Source of the DNA: Bacteroidota bacterium
GTDB lineage: Bacteria; Bacteroidota; Bacteroidia; 2-12-FULL-35-15
Direction of reading: 5' to 3'
Length of the DNA: 45,517 nucleotides
Assembly: GCA_947476185.1 (NCBI GenBank)
Contig: CANJPX010000020.1
Coordinates: 1-45,517, forward strand
This document shows positions 9,701-16,870 of the stretch, piece after piece (positions within the stretch are counted from its first letter, which is position 1; each line of letters begins with the position of its first letter). Position numbers and translations under genes: made by a program. Under the pieces are notes generated by a model, which saw nothing but the letters and a program-made list of their open reading frames with translations, ran no database searches and had not been told where the DNA came from.

Positions 9701-10404
9701 ATAATTGAGGATATGGTGTTATTACTTAATCCTTCTTTTGTTGTATAATTTGTAAAGTATTTACCATCATATTTGGATACGCCATCCTTAGTGCCGATCC
9801 AAATATTCCCTTTTTTATCTTCAACCATTGAGGTAATAGTATTATTACATAATCCTTCTTTCGTTGTATAATTTGTAAAGTATTTGCCATCGAATTTACT
9901 TACGCCCTCGTTTGTACCTAACCATAAATCTCCTACCTTATCCTGAAGCATACAATTTACATCATTGTTCATTAACCCTTGCAATACCCCATAGGAGAAT
10001 AGACTTTGGGAGTTCTTATCTTTCACATAAGTATCTTTAGCAATTATAACCTCGGAGGTCCCAGCCAATATTGGATTGTTAATCGCGGGTACTCTGATTG
10101 GCAACGAAAAAGTTCCCTTACCAGGAGTAGAAACTATTGGTATGCCACATAAAACCACCGATGGTTTTCCCGCCATATTTACATTAGTAATTGGGGATAC
10201 AATTGTTGGTTTGCCTTCGGCTATCACCAAAGGTTTCCCTGAAAGCTGGATTTCGGATTTGCTAATACTATCTGCCGGTATCAATAAGCTGTTTGCCTCT
10301 ATAACCTCTGGTGCAAAGGTGTTTTTGGGAGCTTCATTTTGCTTGTAATTACATGAAAAAACAAACAGAAACAATAAAATGGAAAATCCAATTTTCTTTA
10401 TCAT
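6793..10404 (-). CDS. Two-component-regulator propeller protein with C-terminal SpoIIE/PP2C phosphatase
   Basis: This is a 1203-residue transmembrane signalling protein. The N-terminus is a signal sequence ending in a lipobox-like FVFSC (C18). From about residue 146 there are 14 repeats of about 41 residues with the pattern EDKxGNIWFGTxxGVSKYDGK, enough for two seven-bladed periplasmic propellers. A Y_Y_Y-type beta-sandwich follows (about 785-870), then one membrane helix (about 882-898), a coiled coil rich in Glu, Lys and Gln (about 905-960), a DSIEYALRIQTAILP linker, and the phosphatase domain (985-1203). The metal-binding aspartates are visible in VAGDFYW, CDCTGHGVPGA, DGMDIS, FSDGFAD and IDDILV. 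It should dephosphorylate a serine or threonine phosphoprotein, possibly an anti-sigma antagonist, in response to an external ligand. No partner is encoded nearby. Confidence 0.9.
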   Translation of the reverse strand: MIKKIGFSILLFLFVFSCNYKQNEAPKNTFAPEVIEANSLLIPADSISKSEIQLSGKPLVIAEGKPTIVSPITNVNMAGKPSVVLCGIPIVSTPGKGTFSLPIRVPAINNPILAGTSEVIIAKDTYVKDKNSQSLFSYGVLQGLMNNDVNCMLQDKVGDLWLGTNEGVSKFDGKYFTNYTTKEGLCNNTITSMVEDKKGNIWIGTKDGVSKYDGKYFTNYTTKEGLSNNTISSIIEDKKGMIWFGTKGGISIYDGNFFTIYTTKEGLGNDFISSMLQDKYGNLWIGTMQGVSKYDGNSFTNFSGNEDLFFKVTSMIEDNVGNIWFATGFGVLKYDGKYLSHYTGVEGLSNINENDGMRNDIVFSMLQDKRGNIWFGTVGGISKYNGKSFTNISEEEGLNKDFIKSIIEDKSGNLWFGAFEGGLSKYNGKTFTHFTDKEGLGNDISGILEDNIGNLWFAEYNGGAKKYDGKSFSYYTSKEGLCDNVLSMLKDKKGNLWFTSFDGVTKYDGKFFTHYTEKEGLGNNTVWSIAEDKIGNIWFGTNLGLSQFDGKKFSQFGIKQGLIDNSVHKMLIDKSGNLWFMIYGGGLFKYDGKTFVRFTKKEGLCGNSVLSMLEDKNGTLWFGTDGGVSKFEGKEIINYTDKEGLSNNLVESIIQDKEGNIFFGTKSGLTKLSSAEIKRSLLNPIRIPIFKNYEYEDGFLGISCYENSICEDKNGTVWLGTIDRVTAFRPKEDVDTIPPNIQLTGISLFNEKIPWLSLEHKKDTCLVLGNGVTVWDFHFDSTSRWHSIPVDLSLAYNNNNITFNFLGIATKSSNKVKYKYMLDGLDENWSALTSLVEAPYGNLSQGTYTFKVKAMNSEGYWSNEFNYTFTIRPPWWKTWWFRTFTVLLIIGSIIGYFQYRTASLRKRQKELEQTVEERTSEVIAQKEELVQKNIVVEKQKEEVVKQKQLVEEKNKEITDSIEYALRIQTAILPPQKVVKQYLENSFVLYKPKDIVAGDFYWMETTDDLVLFAACDCTGHGVPGAMVSVVCHNALNRAVREFGLTQPAAILDKTAEIVIENFSKSEEDIKDGMDISLCVFNIKTKKLDWAGANNPLWLFQNGELIETKADKQPIGMYEDNHPFTNHEFSLNSNDAIYIFSDGFADQFGGDAGEKKLTRKKFKELLFTIQNIPMQEQGKALEKFIVDYRKNIEQIDDILVIGVRV

Positions 10405-10553
10405 TTGATAAATCTATGCAAATAATATTTAAGAATGAAGATAAAGGAATAAAGGAATAGTGGGAAAAAGAGTAAAGCTGGCCTTTTTCACTAAAGTTCA
10501 CGAAAACAAGGGTCATTATTATTGTTCGGACTCCAAAATGAAATGAAAAAAGT

Positions 10554-10561
10554 TATATTTG
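10554..10561 (+). promoter_or_regulatory. Candidate -7 promoter box of the TPR gene
   Basis: The bases TATATTTG match TAnnTTTG exactly. The box ends 18 bases before the ATG at 10580. A TTG codon at 10559 lies inside the box, so that upstream start can be discarded. Confidence 0.6.
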
Positions 10562-10579
10562 ATAAAACTCCGTAACCGA

Positions 10580-12055
10580 ATGAAGCGACTACTTCTTTTA
10601 CAATTAATTTTCATTTCTCAATTTGCTTTTGGGCAACAAAGCAAAATAGATTCCTTAATCCATCTATTAAAAACGGATAAAGTAGATACCACCAAGCTTA
10701 TTCATCTTTATAATATTAGTGATGAATGCGAAACGATTGGTAATTATCCCGATGGTATAAAATATGGTAACCAAGCGGTACTATTTGCTGATGTTTTAAT
10801 CCAAAGCAATAAGCAAGAAATTATCCAACATGTTGCTAAAAAGTACAAAGCCAAAGCATTCAACAACATTGGACTTATTTATGATAAACAAGGCAATTAC
10901 CCCGAAGCATTGAAAAATCATTTCGCTTCCTTGAAGATAAAAGAAGCAGTAGGCGATAAAAACGGAATCGCTGGTTCTTACAACAACATTGGAATGGTTT
11001 ATAATAACCAAGGCAATTACCCCGAAGCATTGAAGAATTATTTCGCTTCCTTGAAGAAACAAGAAGCAATAGGTAATAAAAACGGAATCGCCAATTCTTA
11101 CAACAACATTGGACTTGTTTATTATAACCAAGGCAATTACCCCGAAGCATTGAAAAATCATTTCGCTTCCTTGAAGATTTATGAAGCAATAGGCGATAAA
11201 AGAGGAATCGCTATTTCTTACAACAACATTGGAAATGTTTATTATGACCAAGGCAATTACCCCGAAGCACTAAAAAATCATTTCGCTGCCTTGAAAAAAA
11301 GAGAAGCAATAGGCGATAGATATGGTCTCGCTTCTTCTTACAACAATATTGGAAATGTTTATTTTAACCAGGCCAATCATCCTGAGGCGTTGAAGAACTA
11401 TTTAGCTTCATTGAAGATACATGAAGCAATAGGCGATAAAAGCGGAATCGCTATTTCTTACTTAAACATTGGTTCATTAAACCTAAAATTAAATAAGATT
11501 GTAGACGCAAAAAAATATTTGGAAAGTGGGCTCGTTCTTTCAAAAGAAATAGGAGCCAAGGATATTATAAGAAATAGTTACGTTAGATTAGCCCGAGTTG
11601 ATAGTATAACAGGCAATTACAAATCTCAAATTACAAATTACAAACTATACATTTTGTACCGTGATAGTCTAAACAATGAAGAAACCCGAAAGAAAACCAT
11701 TCAAAGTCAAATGAATTACGAATACGAAACAAAGGAAGCCGTTGCAAATGCTGAACATAAAAGCGAATTAAAAAATCAAGGTATAGTAGCAGAAGAAAAA
11801 AACAGAAAACAAAAACTAATAACAACATTTGTTATTGGTGGTTTATTCTTAGTACTAGTATTTGCAGGATTTGTTTTCAGAACATTACGCATTACTAGAA
11901 AACAGAAAGTATTAATTGAACAACAAAAATTAATAGTTGAAGAACATCAAAAAGACATCATAGACAGCATCACTTATGCAAGAAGAATTCAGCAATCCTT
12001 ACTCCCTACCGAGAAATACATTGAAAAAAACTTAAATAGATTAAAGAAGAGTTAA
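10580..12055 (+). CDS. TPR-repeat membrane protein, SpoIIE-linked receptor type without the phosphatase domain
   Basis: This is a 491-residue protein. A signal peptide (1-18, ending AFG) leads into about six tetratricopeptide repeats of 40 residues (SYNNIGxVYxNQGNYPEALKN). A charged helix follows, then a membrane helix (413-433) and a cytosolic coiled coil ending in DSITYARRIQQSLLPTEKYI. The same linker (DSIEYALRIQTAILP) precedes the SpoIIE phosphatase in the divergent neighbour, yet here the protein stops nine residues after it. The 60 bases beyond the stop hold no phosphatase remnant in any frame. Either this short form is normal and works with a separate partner, or the domain was lost. 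The ATG at 10580 is preferred because it begins a clean signal peptide downstream of the promoter box. Confidence 0.85.
   Translation: MKRLLLLQLIFISQFAFGQQSKIDSLIHLLKTDKVDTTKLIHLYNISDECETIGNYPDGIKYGNQAVLFADVLIQSNKQEIIQHVAKKYKAKAFNNIGLIYDKQGNYPEALKNHFASLKIKEAVGDKNGIAGSYNNIGMVYNNQGNYPEALKNYFASLKKQEAIGNKNGIANSYNNIGLVYYNQGNYPEALKNHFASLKIYEAIGDKRGIAISYNNIGNVYYDQGNYPEALKNHFAALKKREAIGDRYGLASSYNNIGNVYFNQANHPEALKNYLASLKIHEAIGDKSGIAISYLNIGSLNLKLNKIVDAKKYLESGLVLSKEIGAKDIIRNSYVRLARVDSITGNYKSQITNYKLYILYRDSLNNEETRKKTIQSQMNYEYETKEAVANAEHKSELKNQGIVAEEKNRKQKLITTFVIGGLFLVLVFAGFVFRTLRITRKQKVLIEQQKLIVEEHQKDIIDSITYARRIQQSLLPTEKYIEKNLNRLKKS
10861..11460 (+). repeat. Five 120-base tandem repeats inside the TPR gene
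   Basis: The unit starting CAACAACATTGG recurs at exactly 120-base steps (10861, 10981, 11101, 11221, 11341), with a decayed sixth copy from 11461. The phrase AAGGCAATTACCCCGAAGCA is repeated unchanged in the first four copies. The near identity in DNA, including silent positions, suggests recent duplication of TPR units. Confidence 0.95.
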
Positions 12056-12112
12056 ACCAACAAATATATTTACTCTCAAAAGGTGTTAGAGTTAAAAACA
12101 CTTGGTTCACAA

Positions 12113-12140
12113 CGACAAAAGCCCCTATTAACGGGGCTTT
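12113..12140 (-). terminator. Terminator after tRNA-Leu, possibly bidirectional
   Basis: AAAGCCCC (12118-12125) pairs with GGGGCTTT (12133-12140) around a 7-base loop. On the minus strand it follows the tRNA gene by 10 bases and continues into TTTTGTCGTTG. On the plus strand it could also end the TPR transcript. Confidence 0.8.
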
Positions 12141-12150
12141 CATGTCTCTG

Positions 12151-12231
12151 TGCGGATGAAGGGACTCGAACCCCCACGCCTCTCGGCACCAGATCCTAAG
12201 TCTGGCGCGGCTGCCATTACGCCACATCCGC
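12151..12231 (-). tRNA. tRNA-Leu (anticodon UAG)
   Basis: The acceptor stem pairs GCGGATG with CATCCGC. The anticodon stem CCAGA/TCTGG encloses the loop CTTAGGA, giving anticodon TAG, which reads CUA and related leucine codons. A variable arm (TGCCGAGAGGCG) and the T-arm GGGGGTTCGAGTCCC are present. The 81-base length reflects the class II variable arm of leucine tRNAs. CCA is not encoded. Confidence 0.95.
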
Positions 12232-12328
12232 ATAATTATTATTCTACTCTAATTCAAATGCACTCTCGCGGCTGAGTTTTTGCTTTAACGTAAAAATGCC
12301 TCTTCCGCTTTTTTATTGAACCGGATTG

Positions 12329-12336
12329 CAAAGATA
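12329..12336 (-). promoter_or_regulatory. Candidate -7 promoter box for tRNA-Leu
   Basis: On the minus strand these bases read TATCTTTG followed by CAATCC, an exact TAnnTTTG match. It would give a precursor with a 5' leader of about 90 bases ahead of the mature tRNA. Confidence 0.5.
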
Positions 12337-12460
12337 AAATTATTTACCGAAAAACGGAGTATTAACAGAAAATAATCCTTAAAAAAAATCTTTTAATACA
12401 TTTCAACAATCGGCCGCTGAACCGTTGATAACATAATTAGCAGGCTTTTGAATAATGTTT

Positions 12461-12468
12461 TATTTTTG
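12461..12468 (+). promoter_or_regulatory. Candidate -7 promoter box of the flavin reductase gene
   Basis: TATTTTTG matches TAnnTTTG. It lies 10 bases before the preferred ATG at 12479, implying an almost leaderless transcript. It lies downstream of another ATG at 12455, which argues against that start. No clear -33 element was found. Confidence 0.45.
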
Positions 12469-12478
12469 TCAGAGAAAT

Positions 12479-13381
12479 ATGACAATGTTTACAATAAACC
12501 CAAAAGAAGTTTCCACATCCGTATTGCACAGTTACCTTTTAGGTGCTGTTGCTCCGCGTCCAATTGCCTTTGCTAGCACTATCGATAAGGAAGGAAGACC
12601 AAACCTTGCACCTTTCAGTTTCTTTAATATTTTTAGTGCGAATCCTCCAATTGCGATTTTTTCCCCAGCGAGAAGCGGAAGAACGGGTATCACAAAAAAC
12701 ACGTACGAAAATATAAAAGAGGTACCGGAAGTTGTTATCAATGTGGTAAACTATGATATGGTACAACAGGTAAGTTTGGCTAGTACCGAATACCCAAAGG
12801 GAACCAATGAATTTACTAAAGCAGGTTTTACTCAGGTTGAATCTTTAATGGTAAAACCTTATAGAGTAAAAGAATCGCCTGCACAACTTGAATGTATTGT
12901 AAAACAGGTTATTGAACTCGGAGATAAAGGTGGAGCAGGGAATTTAATTATTTGCGAAGTAGTTCTGATGCATATCAGTGAAACTGTTTTGGATGATAAC
13001 AAGCAGATCGACCCGAAAAAAATAGATCTCGTTGCACGAATGGGCGGCAATTGGTACAGCAGATCAAATGGAGATGCATTGTTTGAAGTTGCTAAACCTA
13101 TACAAAATCTAGGAATTGGAATTGACATGATTCCTGATTATATTCGCAATTCAAATGTTCTGACAGCGAATAATTTAGGTCAACTAGGGAATATTGAAAA
13201 GATCCCTTCCGAGAATGATGTTATCAAATACAAAAATTCAGGAGCTATCAATGAAGCATTTGAAATGTACGGTAAAAATTTAAATCACCTCGAAGACCAT
13301 TTGCATCACATCGCAAAAGGATTATTAGGAAATAATAAAGTGGAAGAAGCTTGGAAGGTTTTATTATCTTTCCATCATTAA
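12479..13381 (+). CDS. Flavin reductase-like domain protein
   Basis: The 300-residue protein belongs to the FMN-binding split-barrel flavin reductase-like family. Its N-terminal half carries the family phrases LLGAVAPRPIAFASTID, NLAPFSFFNIFSANPP and DMVQQVSLASTEYPKGTNEF, which line the FMN site. The C-terminal third (from about residue 215) is a polar helical extension of unknown role, with ENDVIKYKNSGAINEAF. Members reduce flavins or act as FMN proteins of unknown substrate, so the name does not fix a reaction. An ATG eight codons upstream would add MFYFCQRN, but it precedes the promoter box, so 12479 (or 12485) is preferred. A DUF3127 gene follows after 47 bases. Confidence 0.85.
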   Translation: MTMFTINPKEVSTSVLHSYLLGAVAPRPIAFASTIDKEGRPNLAPFSFFNIFSANPPIAIFSPARSGRTGITKNTYENIKEVPEVVINVVNYDMVQQVSLASTEYPKGTNEFTKAGFTQVESLMVKPYRVKESPAQLECIVKQVIELGDKGGAGNLIICEVVLMHISETVLDDNKQIDPKKIDLVARMGGNWYSRSNGDALFEVAKPIQNLGIGIDMIPDYIRNSNVLTANNLGQLGNIEKIPSENDVIKYKNSGAINEAFEMYGKNLNHLEDHLHHIAKGLLGNNKVEEAWKVLLSFHH

Positions 13382-13428
13382 ACAAAATAGAATCAATAAT
13401 AATAATAACTATATAAACAATTAGCAAA

Positions 13429-13794
13429 ATGGACATCACCGGGATCTTAAAAGTAAAAGGCGAAGCGCAACAAGTATCTGAAAAATTCAGAAAAAGAGAA
13501 TTTGTTTTAACAGACAATTCTTCTCAATACCCTCAACACATTTCTTTTCAATTAACACAAGACAAATGCAGTCTGATTGACAATTATTCTGTTGGCTCAG
13601 AAATTAAAGTTCATTTTAATTTACGCGGTCGTGAATGGACAAGCCCGAAAAATGAAATAAAATACTTCAACACATTGGAGGCTTGGAGAATCGAAGGCAG
13701 CACTGCAGGAGCAACCAATTCAACTTCAAATGAAATGAGCAGCGTTTCTGAAACATTCACTGCTGCAACTCAAGAAGACGATCTTCCTTTCTAG
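13429..13794 (+). CDS. DUF3127 OB-fold-like protein with SSB-type C-terminal tip
   Basis: This 121-residue protein resembles DUF3127, a small Bacteroidota family. The N-terminal 80 residues look like an OB-type beta barrel: MDITGILKVKGEAQQVSEKF, then KREFVLTD, ISFQLTQDKC and an aromatic strand VHFNLRGREW. A Ser/Thr/Asn-rich flexible linker follows (about 88-112). The protein ends in EDDLPF (116-121), very close to the acidic-hydrophobic tip with which bacterial SSB recruits partner proteins. This layout of barrel, disordered linker and DDxPF tip is the SSB layout, but the protein is shorter than SSB. A role in single-stranded DNA transactions is inference. Confidence 0.8.
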   Translation: MDITGILKVKGEAQQVSEKFRKREFVLTDNSSQYPQHISFQLTQDKCSLIDNYSVGSEIKVHFNLRGREWTSPKNEIKYFNTLEAWRIEGSTAGATNSTSNEMSSVSETFTAATQEDDLPF

Positions 13795-13812
13795 AGAAGA
13801 ATCGATCATAAC

Positions 13813-13855
13813 AAAAGGGCGTATTTGGCAACACTGCTTCATACGCCCTTTTTAT
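13813..13855 (+). terminator. Terminator after the DUF3127 gene
   Basis: AAAAGGGCGTAT (13813-13824) pairs with ATACGCCCTTTT (13841-13852), and a T run follows. Confidence 0.85.
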
Positions 13856-13868
13856 TTACTCTTTCGAA

Positions 13869-14447
13869 ATGAAAATAGCTCTATTTGTTTTAATTACACT
13901 ATGTCTGCTTTCCTGTAAAACATCAAAGGAGCGTTCTGTTATTAAAAAGAATTATGAAACACTTCATTCTTTAGCTACTTTATCTGATTCATTAACAATT
14001 ATTGTCCAATCTAGCAACTTGAGTGAAGATGTCAGCACCCTTTCTTCGAATGATGATGAAATTGCTCTTTTAATTTATTCCTATATCGATTCTTCTATCA
14101 GTGCACCTCCATTAATATCAGATCAATTTATTTTAAAAAAAAATAAATTGTCTGAAACGATTTATTATAAAGGCATTAAAGACCTAATCAACAAGGACCT
14201 AATTTTATTTTTGATTGAAATAGATTCTGAGAAGAAAGTGGCAGACATCGACCATCTCATCCGAAAAAATTATCGTGAACTTCAGAAAGCGTTTGTATCA
14301 AAAAATTATTTAGAAATTGAAAAGCAGATTGGGGATGATGATATACTTGGAATAAAAATTCTTCAAAATTTCAAGCCCTCATTATCGATTGGTTTTAGCG
14401 ATATCTATAGAATGGATAAATATGATTACGAAGTAATTCTAAAATAA
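13869..14447 (+). CDS. Putative lipoprotein of unknown function
   Basis: A 192-residue protein with a short type II signal peptide ending LCLLSC, so Cys 16 would be lipidated and the protein anchored to a membrane facing the periplasm or surface. The rest is hydrophilic, rich in Ser, Leu, Ile, Asp and Lys, and looks mostly helical with no recognised domain. The ATG at 13869 lies only 14 bases after the preceding terminator. The gene converges on the OppC permease gene with a 16-base gap. I do not recognise a family. Confidence 0.7.
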   Translation: MKIALFVLITLCLLSCKTSKERSVIKKNYETLHSLATLSDSLTIIVQSSNLSEDVSTLSSNDDEIALLIYSYIDSSISAPPLISDQFILKKNKLSETIYYKGIKDLINKDLILFLIEIDSEKKVADIDHLIRKNYRELQKAFVSKNYLEIEKQIGDDDILGIKILQNFKPSLSIGFSDIYRMDKYDYEVILK

Positions 14448-14463
14448 GAATACTACAAATAGA

Positions 14464-15711
14464 TCAATACATGATCTGATCTTCGTCAATAGATTTTGTG
14501 TCCAAAGAATCACGTAATCCGTTTCCTAAAAGCACAAAAGCCAATACCATGAACATGATGGCTAAACCGGGAAGAAATGCCAAATAAGGTGAATCGCCAA
14601 TGATATACCCACGATGCGCATTTATCATGGCTCCCCAAGAAGCTGTTGGCGGCTGAGCACCGATTCCCAAGAAACTTAAACCTGCCTCGATCAAAATCGC
14701 AGAAGCAAAATTAGCAGCAGAAATAACGATCACAGGACCCATTACATTGGGCAAAACATGTCGCATGATAATGCGGTAATTTGAAAAACCTAATGCTCTA
14801 CCTGCTTCAATAAAATCTTTTTCGCGCAAACTCATCACCTGACCACGGATCACCCTCGCTACTTCCACCCACATCGTTAATCCCACCGCCACAAATACCT
14901 GCCAGAATCCTTTCCCTAAAGCCAAGGTGATTGCAATCACAAGTAGCAAAGTTGGAATGGACCAAACTACATTAATGATCCATATGATCACATCATCTAC
15001 TCTACCTCGGTAAAATCCTGCTAAAGCGCCCATCAATATTCCTATGATCACAGAAATAAAAACGGAAACAAATCCAACAGAAAAAGAAACACGCGTCCCA
15101 ATGATCAACCTACTCAAAAGGTCTCTGCCGGCAGGGTCGGTTCCTAAAATATATTTGCGGGAAATGATATAATTATTTCCAACCTCTTCTCTTAATTCTT
15201 TTACAGTTTTTCTGATCTTTTTATTGCTACCGAATTCATAAAACTCGGTATACCCTTCGTCAACATTATTTACGATAGGCGTATTATAATCAATAGCATA
15301 AACGGCATCTGCCAGATTATATCTGATATCAAGCCCTACTCTCTTTTCATCACCTGTATATTCACGAACGACAATATCGTTGCCATCAAAATGATAATCA
15401 GAAAAGGGGATCGACCTGAAGTTACTCACCTCGCCAAACAACATTTTCGAGAAAAAATTTACATCATGAGAGGGTTCATTTTTTCTGGTTTGCAACATTT
15501 TAATTACGAAGCCTGGAGGTTTTTTTGAAAGTTCCAATAATTGATCATTCGCATCCGGTGTAGAATCCGGAGTTATCGCAAAACCTAAAACAGCCATGAT
15601 CATACATAAACCGATGACAACCAAACCAAACATGGACAGCTTGTTTTTTTTCAAGCGCTGCCAAGCATAGAAGGAAAGAGAATGAGAATATTTATCGTCT
15701 TTTTTAGCCAT
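14464..15711 (-). CDS. ABC transporter permease, OppC/DppC type (peptide or nickel class)
   Basis: This inner-membrane permease resembles the C subunit of oligopeptide ABC importers. The N-terminal OppC motif is present (FYAWQRLKKNKLSMFGLVV, first helix about 27-46). In the C-terminal half LGTDPAGRDLLSRLIIGTRVS leads into five helices with the ATPase-docking EAA loop EAGRALGFSNYRIIMRHVLP. At 415 residues it is over 100 longer than E. coli OppC. The excess is a soluble segment (about 48-185) between helices 1 and 2 that would face the periplasm. No OppB, ATPase or binding protein is adjacent; instead it follows a glycosyltransferase by 3 bases. The substrate is unknown. Confidence 0.88.
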   Translation of the reverse strand: MAKKDDKYSHSLSFYAWQRLKKNKLSMFGLVVIGLCMIMAVLGFAITPDSTPDANDQLLELSKKPPGFVIKMLQTRKNEPSHDVNFFSKMLFGEVSNFRSIPFSDYHFDGNDIVVREYTGDEKRVGLDIRYNLADAVYAIDYNTPIVNNVDEGYTEFYEFGSNKKIRKTVKELREEVGNNYIISRKYILGTDPAGRDLLSRLIIGTRVSFSVGFVSVFISVIIGILMGALAGFYRGRVDDVIIWIINVVWSIPTLLLVIAITLALGKGFWQVFVAVGLTMWVEVARVIRGQVMSLREKDFIEAGRALGFSNYRIIMRHVLPNVMGPVIVISAANFASAILIEAGLSFLGIGAQPPTASWGAMINAHRGYIIGDSPYLAFLPGLAIMFMVLAFVLLGNGLRDSLDTKSIDEDQIMY

Positions 15712-15714
15712 TCA

Positions 15715-16869
15715 TTAATTTATTTTTCGCCCTTTCCATTCATACTTCCCAATTGAACCCAACAACCCCAACAAAACTACATAGATCATATAAATGATTT
15801 GTTCGGGTAGGAAAAGTAGTAAAAATCGCTTCTTTTTAAAAAAAGATGCGGATAAAAATAATAACAAAAAGTCAATAAAGCATTTAATTCCGACAAGAAT
15901 AAGACAAATTTGTAAAAATAATAGGCAGAACGGAGTATTTACGAAACAAAGGCCGCCAATTAGGGGCATGAAGACGATATAAAAATTAAAAAGATATATC
16001 AATAAAGAAACACGCTGAGTTTCAGCATTTAAGGCGAAAAAGCCTTTAGATGCCCACCGCTTCCTTTGTTGAATGAAATCGTTCAGCCTTTCCTTCGCAT
16101 TCGTATATACAATAGCCTCTTTACTTTTTAAAAATCGGATCTCTGCAGGGTATCTTTTACTGATCTTATACATCAGCAATACATCATCTCCGGAAGCTTT
16201 TTCATCAATTCCAGAAAACCCTCCCACTTCCTTATAAACACATTTAGTATAGGCCAAATTAGCACCATTGCACATAATTGCCTTGTTAAAATAAAGGGAA
16301 GCACCTCCACTAGCCATTAAAGCCAAGAATTCAAGGCTCTGCATCTTTTCGAATAGAGACTTTTCTTTGTGAAAAGATACCCCACCAACAATCATTTTGG
16401 CATTTGTCTGAGTATAAAACGACAGGATCGTAGTTAACCACTTGCTACCCATTTCACAATCAGCATCGGTAGTAATGATCAATTCACCCTTAGTAATTTC
16501 TATGGCAGCCTCAATTGCATTTTTTTTTCCTTTTTTTGATTCGGGCAACTGCAAACATTTTACCTGAGGATATTTCTCAGAATAATCAAGAATGATCTGC
16601 AGCGTAGAATCTTCTGAATGATCGTCAACAATAATGATCTCAAATTTCTCTGCAGGATAATCCTGTGAGAGGATAGCGTCTATGCAATTTCTAAGATATT
16701 TCCCTTCATTTCTTGCCGCAACGATCACACTTGCATAAACTGCAGAATCGACGCCTGGCTCGACCTCCTTTGTTTTTATCCATCCGTAACAATATTTTGT
16801 TATCAGAAAAAAATAGAAGAAGCATAGACAAATGCCAATTGAAATAAATATCCAAAATATCAATTCCAT
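15715..16869 (-). CDS. Membrane-bound family 2 glycosyltransferase
   Basis: This is a 384-residue processive-type GT2 enzyme. A membrane helix (about 3-23) precedes a GT-A catalytic domain with SVIVAARNEGKYL (48-60), the UDP-binding DD (82-83 in IIVDDHSEDS), the DxD motif DAD (135-137), the acceptor-side GDD (227-229) and QRKRW (268-272). Two or three membrane helices end the protein. It should use an activated sugar at the cytosolic face to build a glycolipid or polysaccharide. Its start is one base after the stop of the upstream UPF0104 gene, so the two are probably translated together. Donor and acceptor cannot be read from the sequence. Confidence 0.9.
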   Translation of the reverse strand: MELIFWIFISIGICLCFFYFFLITKYCYGWIKTKEVEPGVDSAVYASVIVAARNEGKYLRNCIDAILSQDYPAEKFEIIIVDDHSEDSTLQIILDYSEKYPQVKCLQLPESKKGKKNAIEAAIEITKGELIITTDADCEMGSKWLTTILSFYTQTNAKMIVGGVSFHKEKSLFEKMQSLEFLALMASGGASLYFNKAIMCNGANLAYTKCVYKEVGGFSGIDEKASGDDVLLMYKISKRYPAEIRFLKSKEAIVYTNAKERLNDFIQQRKRWASKGFFALNAETQRVSLLIYLFNFYIVFMPLIGGLCFVNTPFCLLFLQICLILVGIKCFIDFLLLFLSASFFKKKRFLLLFLPEQIIYMIYVVLLGLLGSIGKYEWKGRKIN

Positions 16870-16870
16870 T

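Noticed and set aside
8400-10000. Regularly spaced repeats that could suggest a CRISPR array
   Set aside because: The period of about 123 bases is in frame and encodes propeller blades (WFGT, KYDGK), so these are protein repeats without spacers.
10796-11251. Open frame of 151 codons on the minus strand
   Set aside because: It is antisense to the TPR repeats and reflects their repetition; no family or signal is recognisable.
12055-12150. Frameshifted phosphatase domain after the TPR gene
   Set aside because: All three plus-strand frames were read over the 60-95 bases before the tRNA; none shows SpoIIE motifs.
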